Source: Fulverythrobacter ferritrahens
Lineage (GTDB): Bacteria > Pseudomonadota > Alphaproteobacteria > Sphingomonadales > Sphingomonadaceae
DNA length: 64,000 bases
Assembly: GCF_020539485.1 (NCBI RefSeq)
Contig: NZ_JACDXU010000001.1
Coordinates: 558,001 to 622,000 of the forward strand
Reading direction: 5' to 3'
Below are positions 29,036 through 36,692 of this stretch, piece by piece. The notes below the pieces were generated by a model. That model saw only the letters and a program-made list of their open reading frames with translations, was not told where the DNA came from and searched no databases. The translations under genes were made by a program, and so were the position numbers. Numbering within the stretch: the stretch's first letter is position 1; every line of letters begins with the position of its first letter.

Positions 29036-29485
29036 ATGGAAACCACTGCCACCCTCGCGCAAGAAGGCACTTTATTGTCCGATAGGAACATGGATGTTCC
29101 TTTGGAGGCCTTCGTCGCTCTCGAGGTGCCGCATAGCGGCGCCTGCCGGACCGTTACCGAAGTGCTTAACCGCGTGGGCGATAAGTGGTCCATGCAAGTG
29201 GTGATGTGCCTCGATGAAGGGCCGGTGCGTTTCAACGAATTGCGGCGCGCCATCGATGGTATTTCCCAGCGCATGCTGACCCGTACCCTGCGCGGTCTGG
29301 AGCGGGACGGGCTGGTCAGCCGCACTGTGACCCCCAGCATCCCGCCGCGCGTGGATTATGCGCTCACTTCGCTTGGCCATTCGCTCAAATGCCCGGTCAA
29401 GGCGCTGGGCGCATGGGCAGTTGCCAATCGCGAGGCCATCGCGACGGCGCGCGAGAAATATGATGCGGAGTGCGAGGAGGATTGA
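29036..29485 (+). CDS. HxlR-family winged-helix regulator, probable azoR regulator
   Basis: A 149-aa DNA-binding protein with the HxlR core ACRTVTEVLNRVGDKWSMQVVMCL (conserved Cys near residue 37) and FNELRRAIDGISQRMLTRTLRGLERDGLVSR. YodB/HypR-type members sense quinones or electrophiles through such a Cys. Being divergent from azoR it probably represses it. The start is unclear: ATG 29036 has GGGG upstream, but ATG 29090 lies in the middle of a perfect palindrome that could be the operator, leaving 131 residues. Confidence 0.9.
   Translation: METTATLAQEGTLLSDRNMDVPLEAFVALEVPHSGACRTVTEVLNRVGDKWSMQVVMCLDEGPVRFNELRRAIDGISQRMLTRTLRGLERDGLVSRTVTPSIPPRVDYALTSLGHSLKCPVKALGAWAVANREAIATAREKYDAECEED
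29084..29101. promoter_or_regulatory. Perfect palindrome, candidate HxlR operator
   Basis: AGGAACATGGATGTTCCT: two 8-bp arms around GG. It covers the second possible ATG of the HxlR gene and lies about 90 bp upstream of azoR. Its symmetry suits a dimeric winged-helix repressor. Confidence 0.55.
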
Positions 29486-29532
29486 GCCTGGGCCTCAGGT
29501 TCGATCTGCGCCTTTTCGTCACCATTGCGTTA

Positions 29533-29616
29533 CGTCATTGCGAGGGCCGCAGGCCCGACGCAATCCGGGGCGAAACGCGTTGAGCTCTGGATTGCTTCGC
29601 TGCGCTCGCAATGACG
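29533..29616. repeat. Dispersed repeat C, full copy
   Basis: Bounded by CGTCATTGCGAG (29533-29544) and its inverse CTCGCAATGACG (29605-29616), with GCAATCC/GGATTGC inside. It lies between the convergent HxlR and rlmN genes. Another copy is at 47550-47636. Confidence 0.85.
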
Positions 29617-29640
29617 ATGTATGGGATGGAGCGTCAGCCC

Positions 29641-30966
29641 TTACCCCTGCGGGAAATCGGCCTCCAGCGCGGCCTGCTTTTCAGCGGCCAACCGATCCAG
29701 TTCGGCGCGGCTCTTCTTCTCGGCAGCGGTCTTCAACTGGCCGCAGGCGGCATCGATGTCTCGCCCGCGCGGAGTGCGCACCGGGGCTGAAATGCCTGCC
29801 TCGAACACAATTTCCGAAAAACGCCTTACCCGTTCAGGCGTGGAGCATTCGTAGGGCGCACCGGGCCAGGGGTTGAACGGGATGAGGTTCACCTTGGCGG
29901 GCAGGCGATATTGCTTGATCAGCCGGACCAGCTCGCGCGCATCCTCGTCGCTGTCGTTCTTGTCCTTCAGCATCACATATTCGAAGGTGATGCGCCGGGC
30001 ATTGGACGCGCCGGGATAGTCGGAACAGGCCTTGAGCAGTTCCTCGATCCCGTATTTGCGGTTGATCGGCACGATCTCGTCGCGGATTTCCTTGGTCACC
30101 GCATGGAGCGATACGGCGAGGTTCACGCCGATTTCCTCGCCGCAGCGTTCCATCATCGGCACAACGCCGCTGGTGGAAAGGGTGATGCGGCGCTTGGACA
30201 GGGCAAGCCCGTCACCATCCATCACCAGCCGCAGGGCATCGCGCACATTGTCGAAATTATACAGCGGCTCGCCCATGCCCATCATCACGATATTGGTCAG
30301 CAGGCGCCCGTCGGAGGTATAGCTGTTCGAGCCCTCATCCCCATCCTCATACTCGTCCTCATCGTCATAATCGAGGCCGGCCATGGTGGCGGGGCGGGGG
30401 TCGTTCGCGCTCTTCGGCCATTCGCCCAGCGCATCGCGCGCCAGCATCACCTGGCCCACGATCTCGCCCGGAGTGAGGTTGCGCACCAGCCGCATCGTGC
30501 CGGTGTGGCAGAAGCGACAATTGAGCGTGCAGCCGACCTGACTGGAAACGCAGAGCGTGCCGCGATCCGCATCGGGGATGAACACCATCTCGTAATCATG
30601 GCCGTCATCGGTGCGCAGCAGCCATTTACGGGTGCCGTCGGTCGAATGCTGGGCTTCCACGATCTGCGGGCGGCCGATCACGAAGCGTTCGGCCAGCCAG
30701 GGGCGCATGGTCTTGGCAATGTCGGTCATCGCCTCGAACTCGGTCACGCCGCGATGATAGAGCCAGTGATAGACCTGTTTGGCGCGCAGGCGAGCCTGTT
30801 TCGCATCGAGTCCGGCCTCGGCGAACAGTTCGGCAATGCGCGGCCGGGCAAGGCCGAGCAGGTCGATGCGGCCGTCTTCACGCGGCGTGATGTCGCGCGC
30901 GACGGGAACCGGGTCAAACTGACCGGGGATCGGGATAAGCGGAGTGTCTGTCACAATGCGCCGCAT
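29641..30966 (-). CDS. rlmN: 23S rRNA (adenine2503-C2)-methyltransferase RlmN
   Basis: Radical-SAM enzyme that methylates A2503 of 23S rRNA and A37 of some tRNAs. The [4Fe-4S] motif CTLNCRFC has Cys 146, 150 and 153; the segment MMGMGEPL follows, and the methyl-carrying Cys is at about 408 (DAACGQL). A very acidic insertion (about residues 199-212, [14 protein letters not shown]) lies between the radical domain parts; it is longer than in the E. coli enzyme. Length 441 aa. The start at ATG 30966 lacks a clear ribosome binding site; GTG 30954 is possible. Confidence 0.95.
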   Translation of the reverse strand: MRRIVTDTPLIPIPGQFDPVPVARDITPREDGRIDLLGLARPRIAELFAEAGLDAKQARLRAKQVYHWLYHRGVTEFEAMTDIAKTMRPWLAERFVIGRPQIVEAQHSTDGTRKWLLRTDDGHDYEMVFIPDADRGTLCVSSQVGCTLNCRFCHTGTMRLVRNLTPGEIVGQVMLARDALGEWPKSANDPRPATMAGLDYDDEDEYEDGDEGSNSYTSDGRLLTNIVMMGMGEPLYNFDNVRDALRLVMDGDGLALSKRRITLSTSGVVPMMERCGEEIGVNLAVSLHAVTKEIRDEIVPINRKYGIEELLKACSDYPGASNARRITFEYVMLKDKNDSDEDARELVRLIKQYRLPAKVNLIPFNPWPGAPYECSTPERVRRFSEIVFEAGISAPVRTPRGRDIDAACGQLKTAAEKKSRAELDRLAAEKQAALEADFPQG

Positions 30967-31057
30967 ATAGGAGTAGTTTCGCCGCACGCAAAGACTGTGC
31001 GGCCACCCGCGCGACAGGCGGCCCGGCGCTGTCGGTGCACGGTTGGTCGGCGAAGCG

Positions 31058-31083
31058 ATGTTGCGGAAATACAACATTTTTTT
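31058..31083 (+). terminator. Small hairpin with T-run upstream of the OMP gene
   Basis: ATGTTG (31058-31063) pairs with CAACAT (31072-31077) and is followed by a run of T to 31083. The short stem makes it a weak candidate. It could be an attenuator in the leader of the beta-barrel gene or just an AT-rich promoter region. Confidence 0.3.
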
Positions 31084-31175
31084 CGTTGTCTGAGGTTCAT
31101 CTGCAAGGCGCATTTTCGGCTTCACCCAAGAACGGGCCCGGCATTCCAGCCGTGCTGAAAACAAGGGAGTGAACC

Positions 31176-31838
31176 ATGAAGAAGACGTTTTTCCTCATCG
31201 CCACGGGTACTGCCGCAGCCATTGCCGCACCCGCCGCCGCGCAGGATAATACCGACGCCTTCAGCGGTTTCCGCATTGAAGGTCTGGTCGGTTATGACAG
31301 CGTCCGGCCTGGCAGCAGCGAGGATATCGACAATTTCGACGACCTTGATCAGTCGATTGACGACATCACTTATGGCGTTGGCGTGGGCTATGACATGCCC
31401 GTGGGCGGCGCCATCGTGGGTATCGAGGGCGAGTGGATGCAATCCGAAGCCAGCACCGAATATGATACGGCTGCATTCTCCGGCTTCGGCGTAGCTAATG
31501 CCTCTACCGGCCGCGACCTCTATGCCGGTGTGCGCGTGGGCGTGCCGATCGGCCCCTCGGCCCTGATCTATGCCAAGGGCGGCTATACCAACACCCGCTT
31601 CGACGTGCTGGCCACTGATAACACGACCGATACGAAAACCGATATCGATCTGGATGGCTGGCGCCTGGGCGCGGGCGCGGAATTTGCCTTGTCGCAGAAC
31701 ATCTTCCTCAAGGGCGAATATCGCTATTCCAACTATGCGAAAGGCGAAGCCGAGGCCCCTAGCGGTCTGGAAAGCGATCGCTTCGATGTCGATCTCGACC
31801 GACATCAGGTGGTCGCGGGCGTCGGCGTGCGCTTCTGA
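31176..31838 (+). CDS. Outer-membrane beta-barrel protein (OmpA-like/porin family)
   Basis: A 220-aa protein. The signal peptide ([15 protein letters not shown]...AAAQD, cleavage near residue 23) and alternating beta-strands ending in VGVRF with a terminal Phe indicate an eight-stranded outer-membrane barrel. The GVGYDMPVG and [10 protein letters not shown] segments are typical of the small OMP_b-brl family. AAGGGAG lies about 7 nt upstream of ATG. A GNRA-loop terminator follows. Function unspecific (surface or stress protein). Confidence 0.88.
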   Translation: MKKTFFLIATGTAAAIAAPAAAQDNTDAFSGFRIEGLVGYDSVRPGSSEDIDNFDDLDQSIDDITYGVGVGYDMPVGGAIVGIEGEWMQSEASTEYDTAAFSGFGVANASTGRDLYAGVRVGVPIGPSALIYAKGGYTNTRFDVLATDNTTDTKTDIDLDGWRLGAGAEFALSQNIFLKGEYRYSNYAKGEAEAPSGLESDRFDVDLDRHQVVAGVGVRF

Positions 31839-31868
31839 TTACGGATCAGTTCGGAAGTGCACAGGCCG

Positions 31869-31896
31869 CGGGCCGGGAGCAATCCCGGCCCGTTTC
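31869..31896 (+). terminator. Intrinsic terminator after the OMP gene
   Basis: CGGGCCGGGA (31869-31878), loop GCAA, and TCCCGGCCCG (31883-31892) form a perfect 10-bp stem followed by TTTCC. Confidence 0.8.
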
Positions 31897-31972
31897 CGTA
31901 TGGATATCTGCGAAGGCCCTCATTCAAACCGCAGCCTGACACAGCCATTGCGGCTGCCTCTATCGCGGTGGC

Positions 31973-32176
31973 CTATCCCTCAATCAGATCCAGCCAGGCG
32001 ACGACATCATTGTCCGTAGCGATGAACAGCGCCTCCTGCACCTCTTCGGGCTGGCTGGCCGCGATGCGCATGGCTTCGGACAAGGGGCCGTAGAACAGCG
32101 TTTCGGCCGCGCCGCCTTCCATGGCGTCGCTCAGGTGATAGAGCCGCACGGTCGCCTCTGCATAAGTAGTGCGCAT
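31973..32176 (-). CDS. Small conserved-looking protein of unknown function
   Basis: A 67-aa acidic protein (MRTTYAEATVRLYHLSDAME...). No signal peptide or membrane segment. Its ATG overlaps the stop of the DUF4169 gene by one base, so it is translationally coupled as third gene of the GreB-like operon. The sequence looks like an ordinary folded cytosolic protein, but I do not recognise a family with a known role. Confidence 0.65.
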   Translation of the reverse strand: MRTTYAEATVRLYHLSDAMEGGAAETLFYGPLSEAMRIAASQPEEVQEALFIATDNDVVAWLDLIEG

Positions 32177-32355
32177 CAGTTCCGCTCCAGCCGGGCGCCG
32201 TCGAGTTGGCGGGCAGACCGCTCGGCCTCGCTATCCTGAGCGGCCTTCTCGCCCTTTGTGCGGCTGAATTTCGCGCGGTTGGCGTCGGCCTGTCGGGCCC
32301 TGTCGGCGCGCAGCTTTGCCTTCCGGGCCATGCGCAGATTGACGATCTCGGCCAC
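32176..32355 (-). CDS. DUF4169-family small basic protein
   Basis: A 59-aa protein starting at GTG 32355: (M)AEIVNLRMARKAKLRADR..., the typical opening of DUF4169 proteins. It is highly charged, rich in Lys, Arg, Ala and Glu, and probably one long helix; nucleic-acid binding is possible but unproven. It lies directly after the GreB-like gene and overlaps the next small gene. The ribosome binding site is weak, suggesting coupling to the gene before it. Confidence 0.8.
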   Translation of the reverse strand: MAEIVNLRMARKAKLRADRARQADANRAKFSRTKGEKAAQDSEAERSARQLDGARLERN

Positions 32356-32357
32356 GA

Positions 32358-32852
32358 TCAGGAAGCCCTCTCGTCCGGATAGGAAATCTCCACCACTTCC
32401 CATTCCTTCTCGCCGCCGGGCAGGCGCACGCGGCGCAAATCGCCCACAGACGCGCCGCGCAGTGCACGGGCGATGGGGGCGCTCCAGCCGATCTTTCCGG
32501 CGGATGGGTCCTGTTCGTCATCGCCGATCAGAGTCAGGGTGCGTTGTTCGTCATCTTCATCGGCGATGGTCACGGTCGCGCCGAACCATGCCCGACTCTT
32601 GTCCGATTGTTCCGAAGGTTCGATCACGCGTGAGGATTTCATGCGCCGGGCGAGAAAGGCCAATTCCCGGTCGATCTCGCGCATGCGCTTGCGGCCATAG
32701 AGGTAATCGCCATTCTCGCTGCGATCGCCATTGCCGGCGGCCCAGCTCACGATTTCCACGATCGCGGGGCGCTCTGTCCCCAGCAGGTGGTCATAGCGGG
32801 CCTTTAGCGCGGCAAGGCCCTGCGGTGTAATCGGATTGGTGCGATTGTCCAT
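32358..32852 (-). CDS. GreA/GreB-family transcription elongation factor
   Basis: A 164-aa protein. The N-terminal part (about residues 8-75) is the Gre coiled coil, with GNGDRSENGDYLYGRKRMREIDREL holding the acidic tip (D, E, D) that promotes transcript cleavage by RNA polymerase. The C-terminal part (about 85-160) is the FKBP-like Gre domain (GATVTIADEDDE..., GKIGWSAPIARALRGASVGD). The sequence is closer to GreB-type proteins than to GreA. It is the first gene of a three-gene operon. Confidence 0.9.
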   Translation of the reverse strand: MDNRTNPITPQGLAALKARYDHLLGTERPAIVEIVSWAAGNGDRSENGDYLYGRKRMREIDRELAFLARRMKSSRVIEPSEQSDKSRAWFGATVTIADEDDEQRTLTLIGDDEQDPSAGKIGWSAPIARALRGASVGDLRRVRLPGGEKEWEVVEISYPDERAS

Positions 32853-32921
32853 CGCGCGTCGCTTTAGCGCATGGCGCGCGCGATGGACAATGCTTAGGGG
32901 GGCAATCCCGGCAGAACCTGA

Positions 32922-33296
32922 TCAGCCCGGGCTGTCAGGATCGTCACAGTAGCTGAAGCTGAAAATCCTGCACAAAGCAGGATTGTCGATACCCCGGCTT
33001 TCAAAGAAATTCTCCAGCCGTTCCAGTACCTGCGGTGGCAGGAAGATAATGGGGTTGAAGCGCGGCCGGTCAAAGACGCGGCTCGGTCGTGCAAAATCGT
33101 TGCTGGAGCGCGATGCGGCGGATGCCGGCGTTCGCGCCGACGGGGTATAGGTCAGCACCGCCCGGCTCGATGTCTGCGAATAGCGGGGTAAGGAATCGCC
33201 TGACCTTGTCCCGGGCTTTGCCATAACCGGCTGCGCCGAAATGGCGAGCAGCGCTGCCGTGGCAAGCGAAAGCCTGGCGATATCCATCCTGATCAT
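32922..33296 (-). CDS. Small exported protein of unknown function
   Basis: A 124-aa protein with a signal peptide (MIRMDIARLSLATAALL...VMAKP). The start at 33296 has a strong GAAGGAGG about 5-6 nt upstream. The mature part is Ser/Arg/Pro-rich and then has a folded-looking end (PPQVLERLENFFESRGIDNPALCRIFSFSYCDD) with two cysteines. Probably periplasmic. Not recognised. Confidence 0.65.
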   Translation of the reverse strand: MIRMDIARLSLATAALLAISAQPVMAKPGTRSGDSLPRYSQTSSRAVLTYTPSARTPASAASRSSNDFARPSRVFDRPRFNPIIFLPPQVLERLENFFESRGIDNPALCRIFSFSYCDDPDSPG

Positions 33297-33608
33297 CGCA
33301 ACCTCCTTCTGGTTGTGTCGGCGTGGGGCGCATGGGTGCACGCTGCCGCCCGGGCAGGCGGCGCCCATTTGCTTCCGACATGTTGCGTGTTGCGCGCGGC
33401 TCGCCGCGCTGCTTTCCAGAACCTCTCAGGGTCTGGTTTACTTGACCTTAGCGATAAGGGTTAAGCGCCTCGGCTGTTTTGGATACTATGTTATCTGGCT
33501 GGAAATGTCGCGGCGAGCGGGCGCGGCCCAGTCTCGCTTCGCCCTGAAATCAGGGCGTTCGTCGCAAATCGGCGTAGGATGGGCTGTTCAGCCCCGGAGG
33601 CGCAGGGC
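33297..33608. other. Intergenic region with small palindromes
   Basis: No credible gene. Two hairpin-like palindromes occur: CCTTA-GCGA-TAAGG near 33446, and CGCCCTGA-AA-TCAGGGCG at 33540-33557. The latter lies 50 bp from the slt stop and may be its terminator. The promoter of the exported protein gene at 33296 should lie in the right part of its upstream sequence. Confidence 0.45.
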
Positions 33609-35579
33609 TCAGCCCGGCGATCCCTTGCCGAGAAACTGGCTGATTCCGCGGGGCTGGCCGAGGCTCGCCTTGCCGGGATTCATCGTTTCATAGACGACGG
33701 CATTTTCCAGCACGCGCTGGACGTAATTCTTAGTTTCGAAAATCGGGATCTTCTCGATCCAGTCGATCCATTCGATCGCGCCGCTGCGCGGGTCGCCATT
33801 GGCCTTGAGCCATTTGTTAACATTGCCCGGCCCGGCATTATAGGCCGCCACGGCCAGCGGATAACTGCCGCCATAATAGGCGAGCATGCGCTTGATGTAG
33901 CCCTCACCCAGGCGAAGGTTGTATTCCGGATTATCCACTAGCGAGGCGGAGAGATATTCCATCCCCAGCTTACCCGCCTGTTCGCGCGCGGTGCCAGGCA
34001 TCAGCTGCATCAGCCCGCGCGCGCCCGCATGGCTGACGGCGTTCTGGGCAAACTGGCTTTCCTGCCGGGCAATGGCGTGGATCATGGTCCAGTCGGTCGA
34101 GCCAGGTGTGGGCACGGTGGGGAAGGCCAGCGCCGTGAAATCGGGATGGCCGCGCGCGGCGGCTTCATCGCCCAGGATAACCGCCAGATCGCGGCGCCCG
34201 ATATCACGCGCCAGTTCGGCCACCAGCAGCAATTCTTCCTTGTCCTGCGCGCGGCTGGCGATCTCGCGATAGAAGCGGATGCCAACGGACCATGGCGCAT
34301 CGCGCGCCACTTCGCGCACGGCGCGGGTCAGCGGGCGCGAGAGAAATTCGGCCCGACGCGCTTGGCTGGGTTCCAGCAGCGGGCCCTGAGTCAGGTCCGG
34401 CATGGGCATGGCCAGCCTTTCGCGGGCAAGCATGCCATAGAAACGGTCCGCATATTGCGCAGCCTGCGCGAAATAGCGCTGGGCAGAGGCGTTGTCGCCC
34501 GCGCGCGTGGCGGCGAGCCCGGCCCAGTAGAAGCCCTTGGAGCGGGTGTAGGGCGTGCGGGCAGCCGCGCCATAGCGATAGAAGAGCGGCGCGGCGCTGG
34601 CGGGGTCGTTCAGTTCCCACAGGGCCTTCGTTCCGCCCAACCACATCAACGAGGTGTAATCGTCGCGCAGGCTGAAGGATAGTTCGGAAATATCCTCCCG
34701 CTGGTCGAACGCATCGTCGACCGAGGCGGCAATGCGCTGCGCCGCGCGTGCGCTGCCCGCCCGGGCGTTGACCAGCAGTTCCTCCACCCAGGCCGCGCGG
34801 TTCAGCGGGCGTGAAGCGAGTGGGGGCCGGGTGGAGAGAAGGTTCACCGCTTCCAGCGTACGTCCCGATTTACGCAGCTGGCGGGCCAGATTGTAAACGA
34901 AACCCGGGTCTTTCAGGGCCTCCGCCTGTCCGCCGGGCAGGTCGATCGCCTTGGGATCGAAACCCTGCGCTGCGGCAAGCCGGGCGCTGAATACCGGCTG
35001 ACGGGCAACGGACGTGCGGCCAAGCTGGCGCGCGGCGGCAGTGGCATCGCGATCCCACAGCAGCGCGTCCATCCGCGCGTCCTGATCGGCCGGAGTGAAA
35101 CTGGCGCCGAACAGGGCGGCCAGCGTCATTTCCGCGATTTCGCTCATCGAACCGCCCCGCCAGGCGGCGCGGGCCACATCGGCTGCCTCGGGCCGGCCTG
35201 CGGCATTCAGCGCCAGCGCATATTGCGCGCGGGCGGGGTTGGTCTGGGGGGGATAACGGTCAAAAAAAGCGATCAGGCGGCTTTGGTCTACCACATCGGT
35301 GGCGAGCCGGGTCTCGGCATAAGAGCGCAGCTTGCTCTCATCCGGGAAGCCCGGATTGGCGAGCATGAAGCTGGCATAATCATCGAAACCGAAGCGCGAG
35401 CTGGCGGTAAGCTGCTGCCACCGGTCGATGGCCTGGGCCATTGGGCCGGGCTGCATGGCAACCAGCTGGGCGCGAGCACGGTCCCACTCGGCGGCATCTT
35501 CCGCAGCGACCGGCGCGGAGGCGCCGAGCAGGGTGCCACTGAGCAGAACAATGGAGGACATGCGAAGCATGCTGGACAT
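33609..35579 (-). CDS. slt: Soluble lytic murein transglycosylase
   Basis: Periplasmic enzyme that cleaves the MurNAc-GlcNAc bond of peptidoglycan with formation of 1,6-anhydro-MurNAc. The 656-aa product has a signal peptide (to about SAPVAAED), a long alpha-helical superhelix (about 40-480), and a C-terminal SLT domain: catalytic Glu at about 507 (IARQESQFAQNA), then GARGLMQLMPGTA and AVAAYNAGPGNV. The start at 35579 has AAGG at 7-nt spacing. It is divergent from dapA, a common alphaproteobacterial neighbour. Confidence 0.93.
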   Translation of the reverse strand: MSSMLRMSSIVLLSGTLLGASAPVAAEDAAEWDRARAQLVAMQPGPMAQAIDRWQQLTASSRFGFDDYASFMLANPGFPDESKLRSYAETRLATDVVDQSRLIAFFDRYPPQTNPARAQYALALNAAGRPEAADVARAAWRGGSMSEIAEMTLAALFGASFTPADQDARMDALLWDRDATAAARQLGRTSVARQPVFSARLAAAQGFDPKAIDLPGGQAEALKDPGFVYNLARQLRKSGRTLEAVNLLSTRPPLASRPLNRAAWVEELLVNARAGSARAAQRIAASVDDAFDQREDISELSFSLRDDYTSLMWLGGTKALWELNDPASAAPLFYRYGAAARTPYTRSKGFYWAGLAATRAGDNASAQRYFAQAAQYADRFYGMLARERLAMPMPDLTQGPLLEPSQARRAEFLSRPLTRAVREVARDAPWSVGIRFYREIASRAQDKEELLLVAELARDIGRRDLAVILGDEAAARGHPDFTALAFPTVPTPGSTDWTMIHAIARQESQFAQNAVSHAGARGLMQLMPGTAREQAGKLGMEYLSASLVDNPEYNLRLGEGYIKRMLAYYGGSYPLAVAAYNAGPGNVNKWLKANGDPRSGAIEWIDWIEKIPIFETKNYVQRVLENAVVYETMNPGKASLGQPRGISQFLGKGSPG

Positions 35580-35681
35580 TGTGGGCCTTGCATCCTTATC
35601 AGGCGCTGAACGTGAATCCTCTGGCATTGTCGCCAGACGGTACCCGATTGCGAGAATTGGGCAAGACGAGAGGCGAAGTCG

Positions 35682-36566
35682 ATGTTTTCCGGTTCCATTC
35701 CGGCCCTGGTGACCCCTTTCCGCGACGGGTCGTTCGATGAGGACGCTTTCCGCCGATTGGTGGACTGGCAGATCGAGAACGGATCTTCGGCGCTGGTGCC
35801 TTGCGGGACGACGGGCGAGGCTTCCACCCTTTCAAATGCCGAGCATCATCGCGTGATCGAAGTCTGCGTGGAGCAGGCGGCGGGCCGCGTGCCGGTGATC
35901 GCAGGTTGCGGCAGCAACGATACCAAGAACGCGCTGCTGCACATGAACTTCTCCAAGAAGTGCGGCGTGAAGGCGGGGCTGTGCGTCGCGCCGTATTATA
36001 ATCGCCCCAGCCAGGCAGGCCTTATCGCGCATTACAGCTATCTGGCCGAACATAGCGACCTGCCGATCATCCTCTACAACGTGCCGGGCCGCACCGTGAC
36101 CGATCTCAAGCCGGAAACCGTGTGCGAACTGGTGAATCGCTATCCGGACCGGATGGTCGGCATCAAGGATGCCAGCGGCGATCTTTCGCGCGTTACCGAT
36201 CATCGCATGGGCATCAAGGGCAGCAGCTTCGTGCAGCTTTGCGGCGATGACGAGCTGTGGCTTTCCCACAGTGCGGCGGGCGGCGTGGGCTGCATTTCGG
36301 TTACGGCCAATGTCGCGCCCCGCCTTTGCGCCGATTTCCAGGCCGCGATTGCCGCCAATGATCTGGAAAAGGCGCGCGAGCTGAACGACAAGCTCTACCC
36401 GCTGCATTACGCCATGTTCTCCGATGCCTCTCCGGCGCCAGCGAAATATGCGCTCAGCCGGGTGCATGATTTCCTGAATGACAGTGTGCGCCTTCCGCTC
36501 GTTCCCGCCAGCGTGGAAGCACGCAAGGCCGTGGACGCCGCGCTGGAGCATGCCGGACTGATCTGA
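35682..36566 (+). CDS. dapA: 4-hydroxy-tetrahydrodipicolinate synthase
   Basis: Condenses pyruvate and aspartate semialdehyde in the lysine/diaminopimelate pathway. The 294-aa TIM barrel has the Schiff-base Lys 162 (VGIKDASGD), Tyr 132 (ILYNVPGRT) and the GTTGEASTL loop near residue 43. In many alphaproteobacteria slt, dapA and smpB lie together; here about 5.1 kb separates dapA from smpB. Confidence 0.97.
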   Translation: MFSGSIPALVTPFRDGSFDEDAFRRLVDWQIENGSSALVPCGTTGEASTLSNAEHHRVIEVCVEQAAGRVPVIAGCGSNDTKNALLHMNFSKKCGVKAGLCVAPYYNRPSQAGLIAHYSYLAEHSDLPIILYNVPGRTVTDLKPETVCELVNRYPDRMVGIKDASGDLSRVTDHRMGIKGSSFVQLCGDDELWLSHSAAGGVGCISVTANVAPRLCADFQAAIAANDLEKARELNDKLYPLHYAMFSDASPAPAKYALSRVHDFLNDSVRLPLVPASVEARKAVDAALEHAGLI

Positions 36567-36592
36567 ACCGAAAGCTCCGGATCGGCTCTATC

Positions 36593-36652
36593 TGCCTGAA
36601 AAGGTTGCGTTGCACCTAGTGCATTGCACAAATAATTAACCCTTTTCAGGCA
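36593..36652. promoter_or_regulatory. Long dyad enclosing a promoter-like -10
   Basis: TGCCTGAAAAGG (36593-36604) has a perfect inverted copy at 36641-36652. Between the arms lie GTTGCACCTAGTGCATTGCAC (itself partly symmetrical) and AATAAT at 36631-36636, a good -10. The unit ends 40 bp before the GGDEF-EAL gene and could be an operator or a leader hairpin. It has no T-run. Confidence 0.5.
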
Positions 36653-36692
36653 GTCCACTTCTCCGCACGCACGGGTTGCGAAAGGGCGGAAA

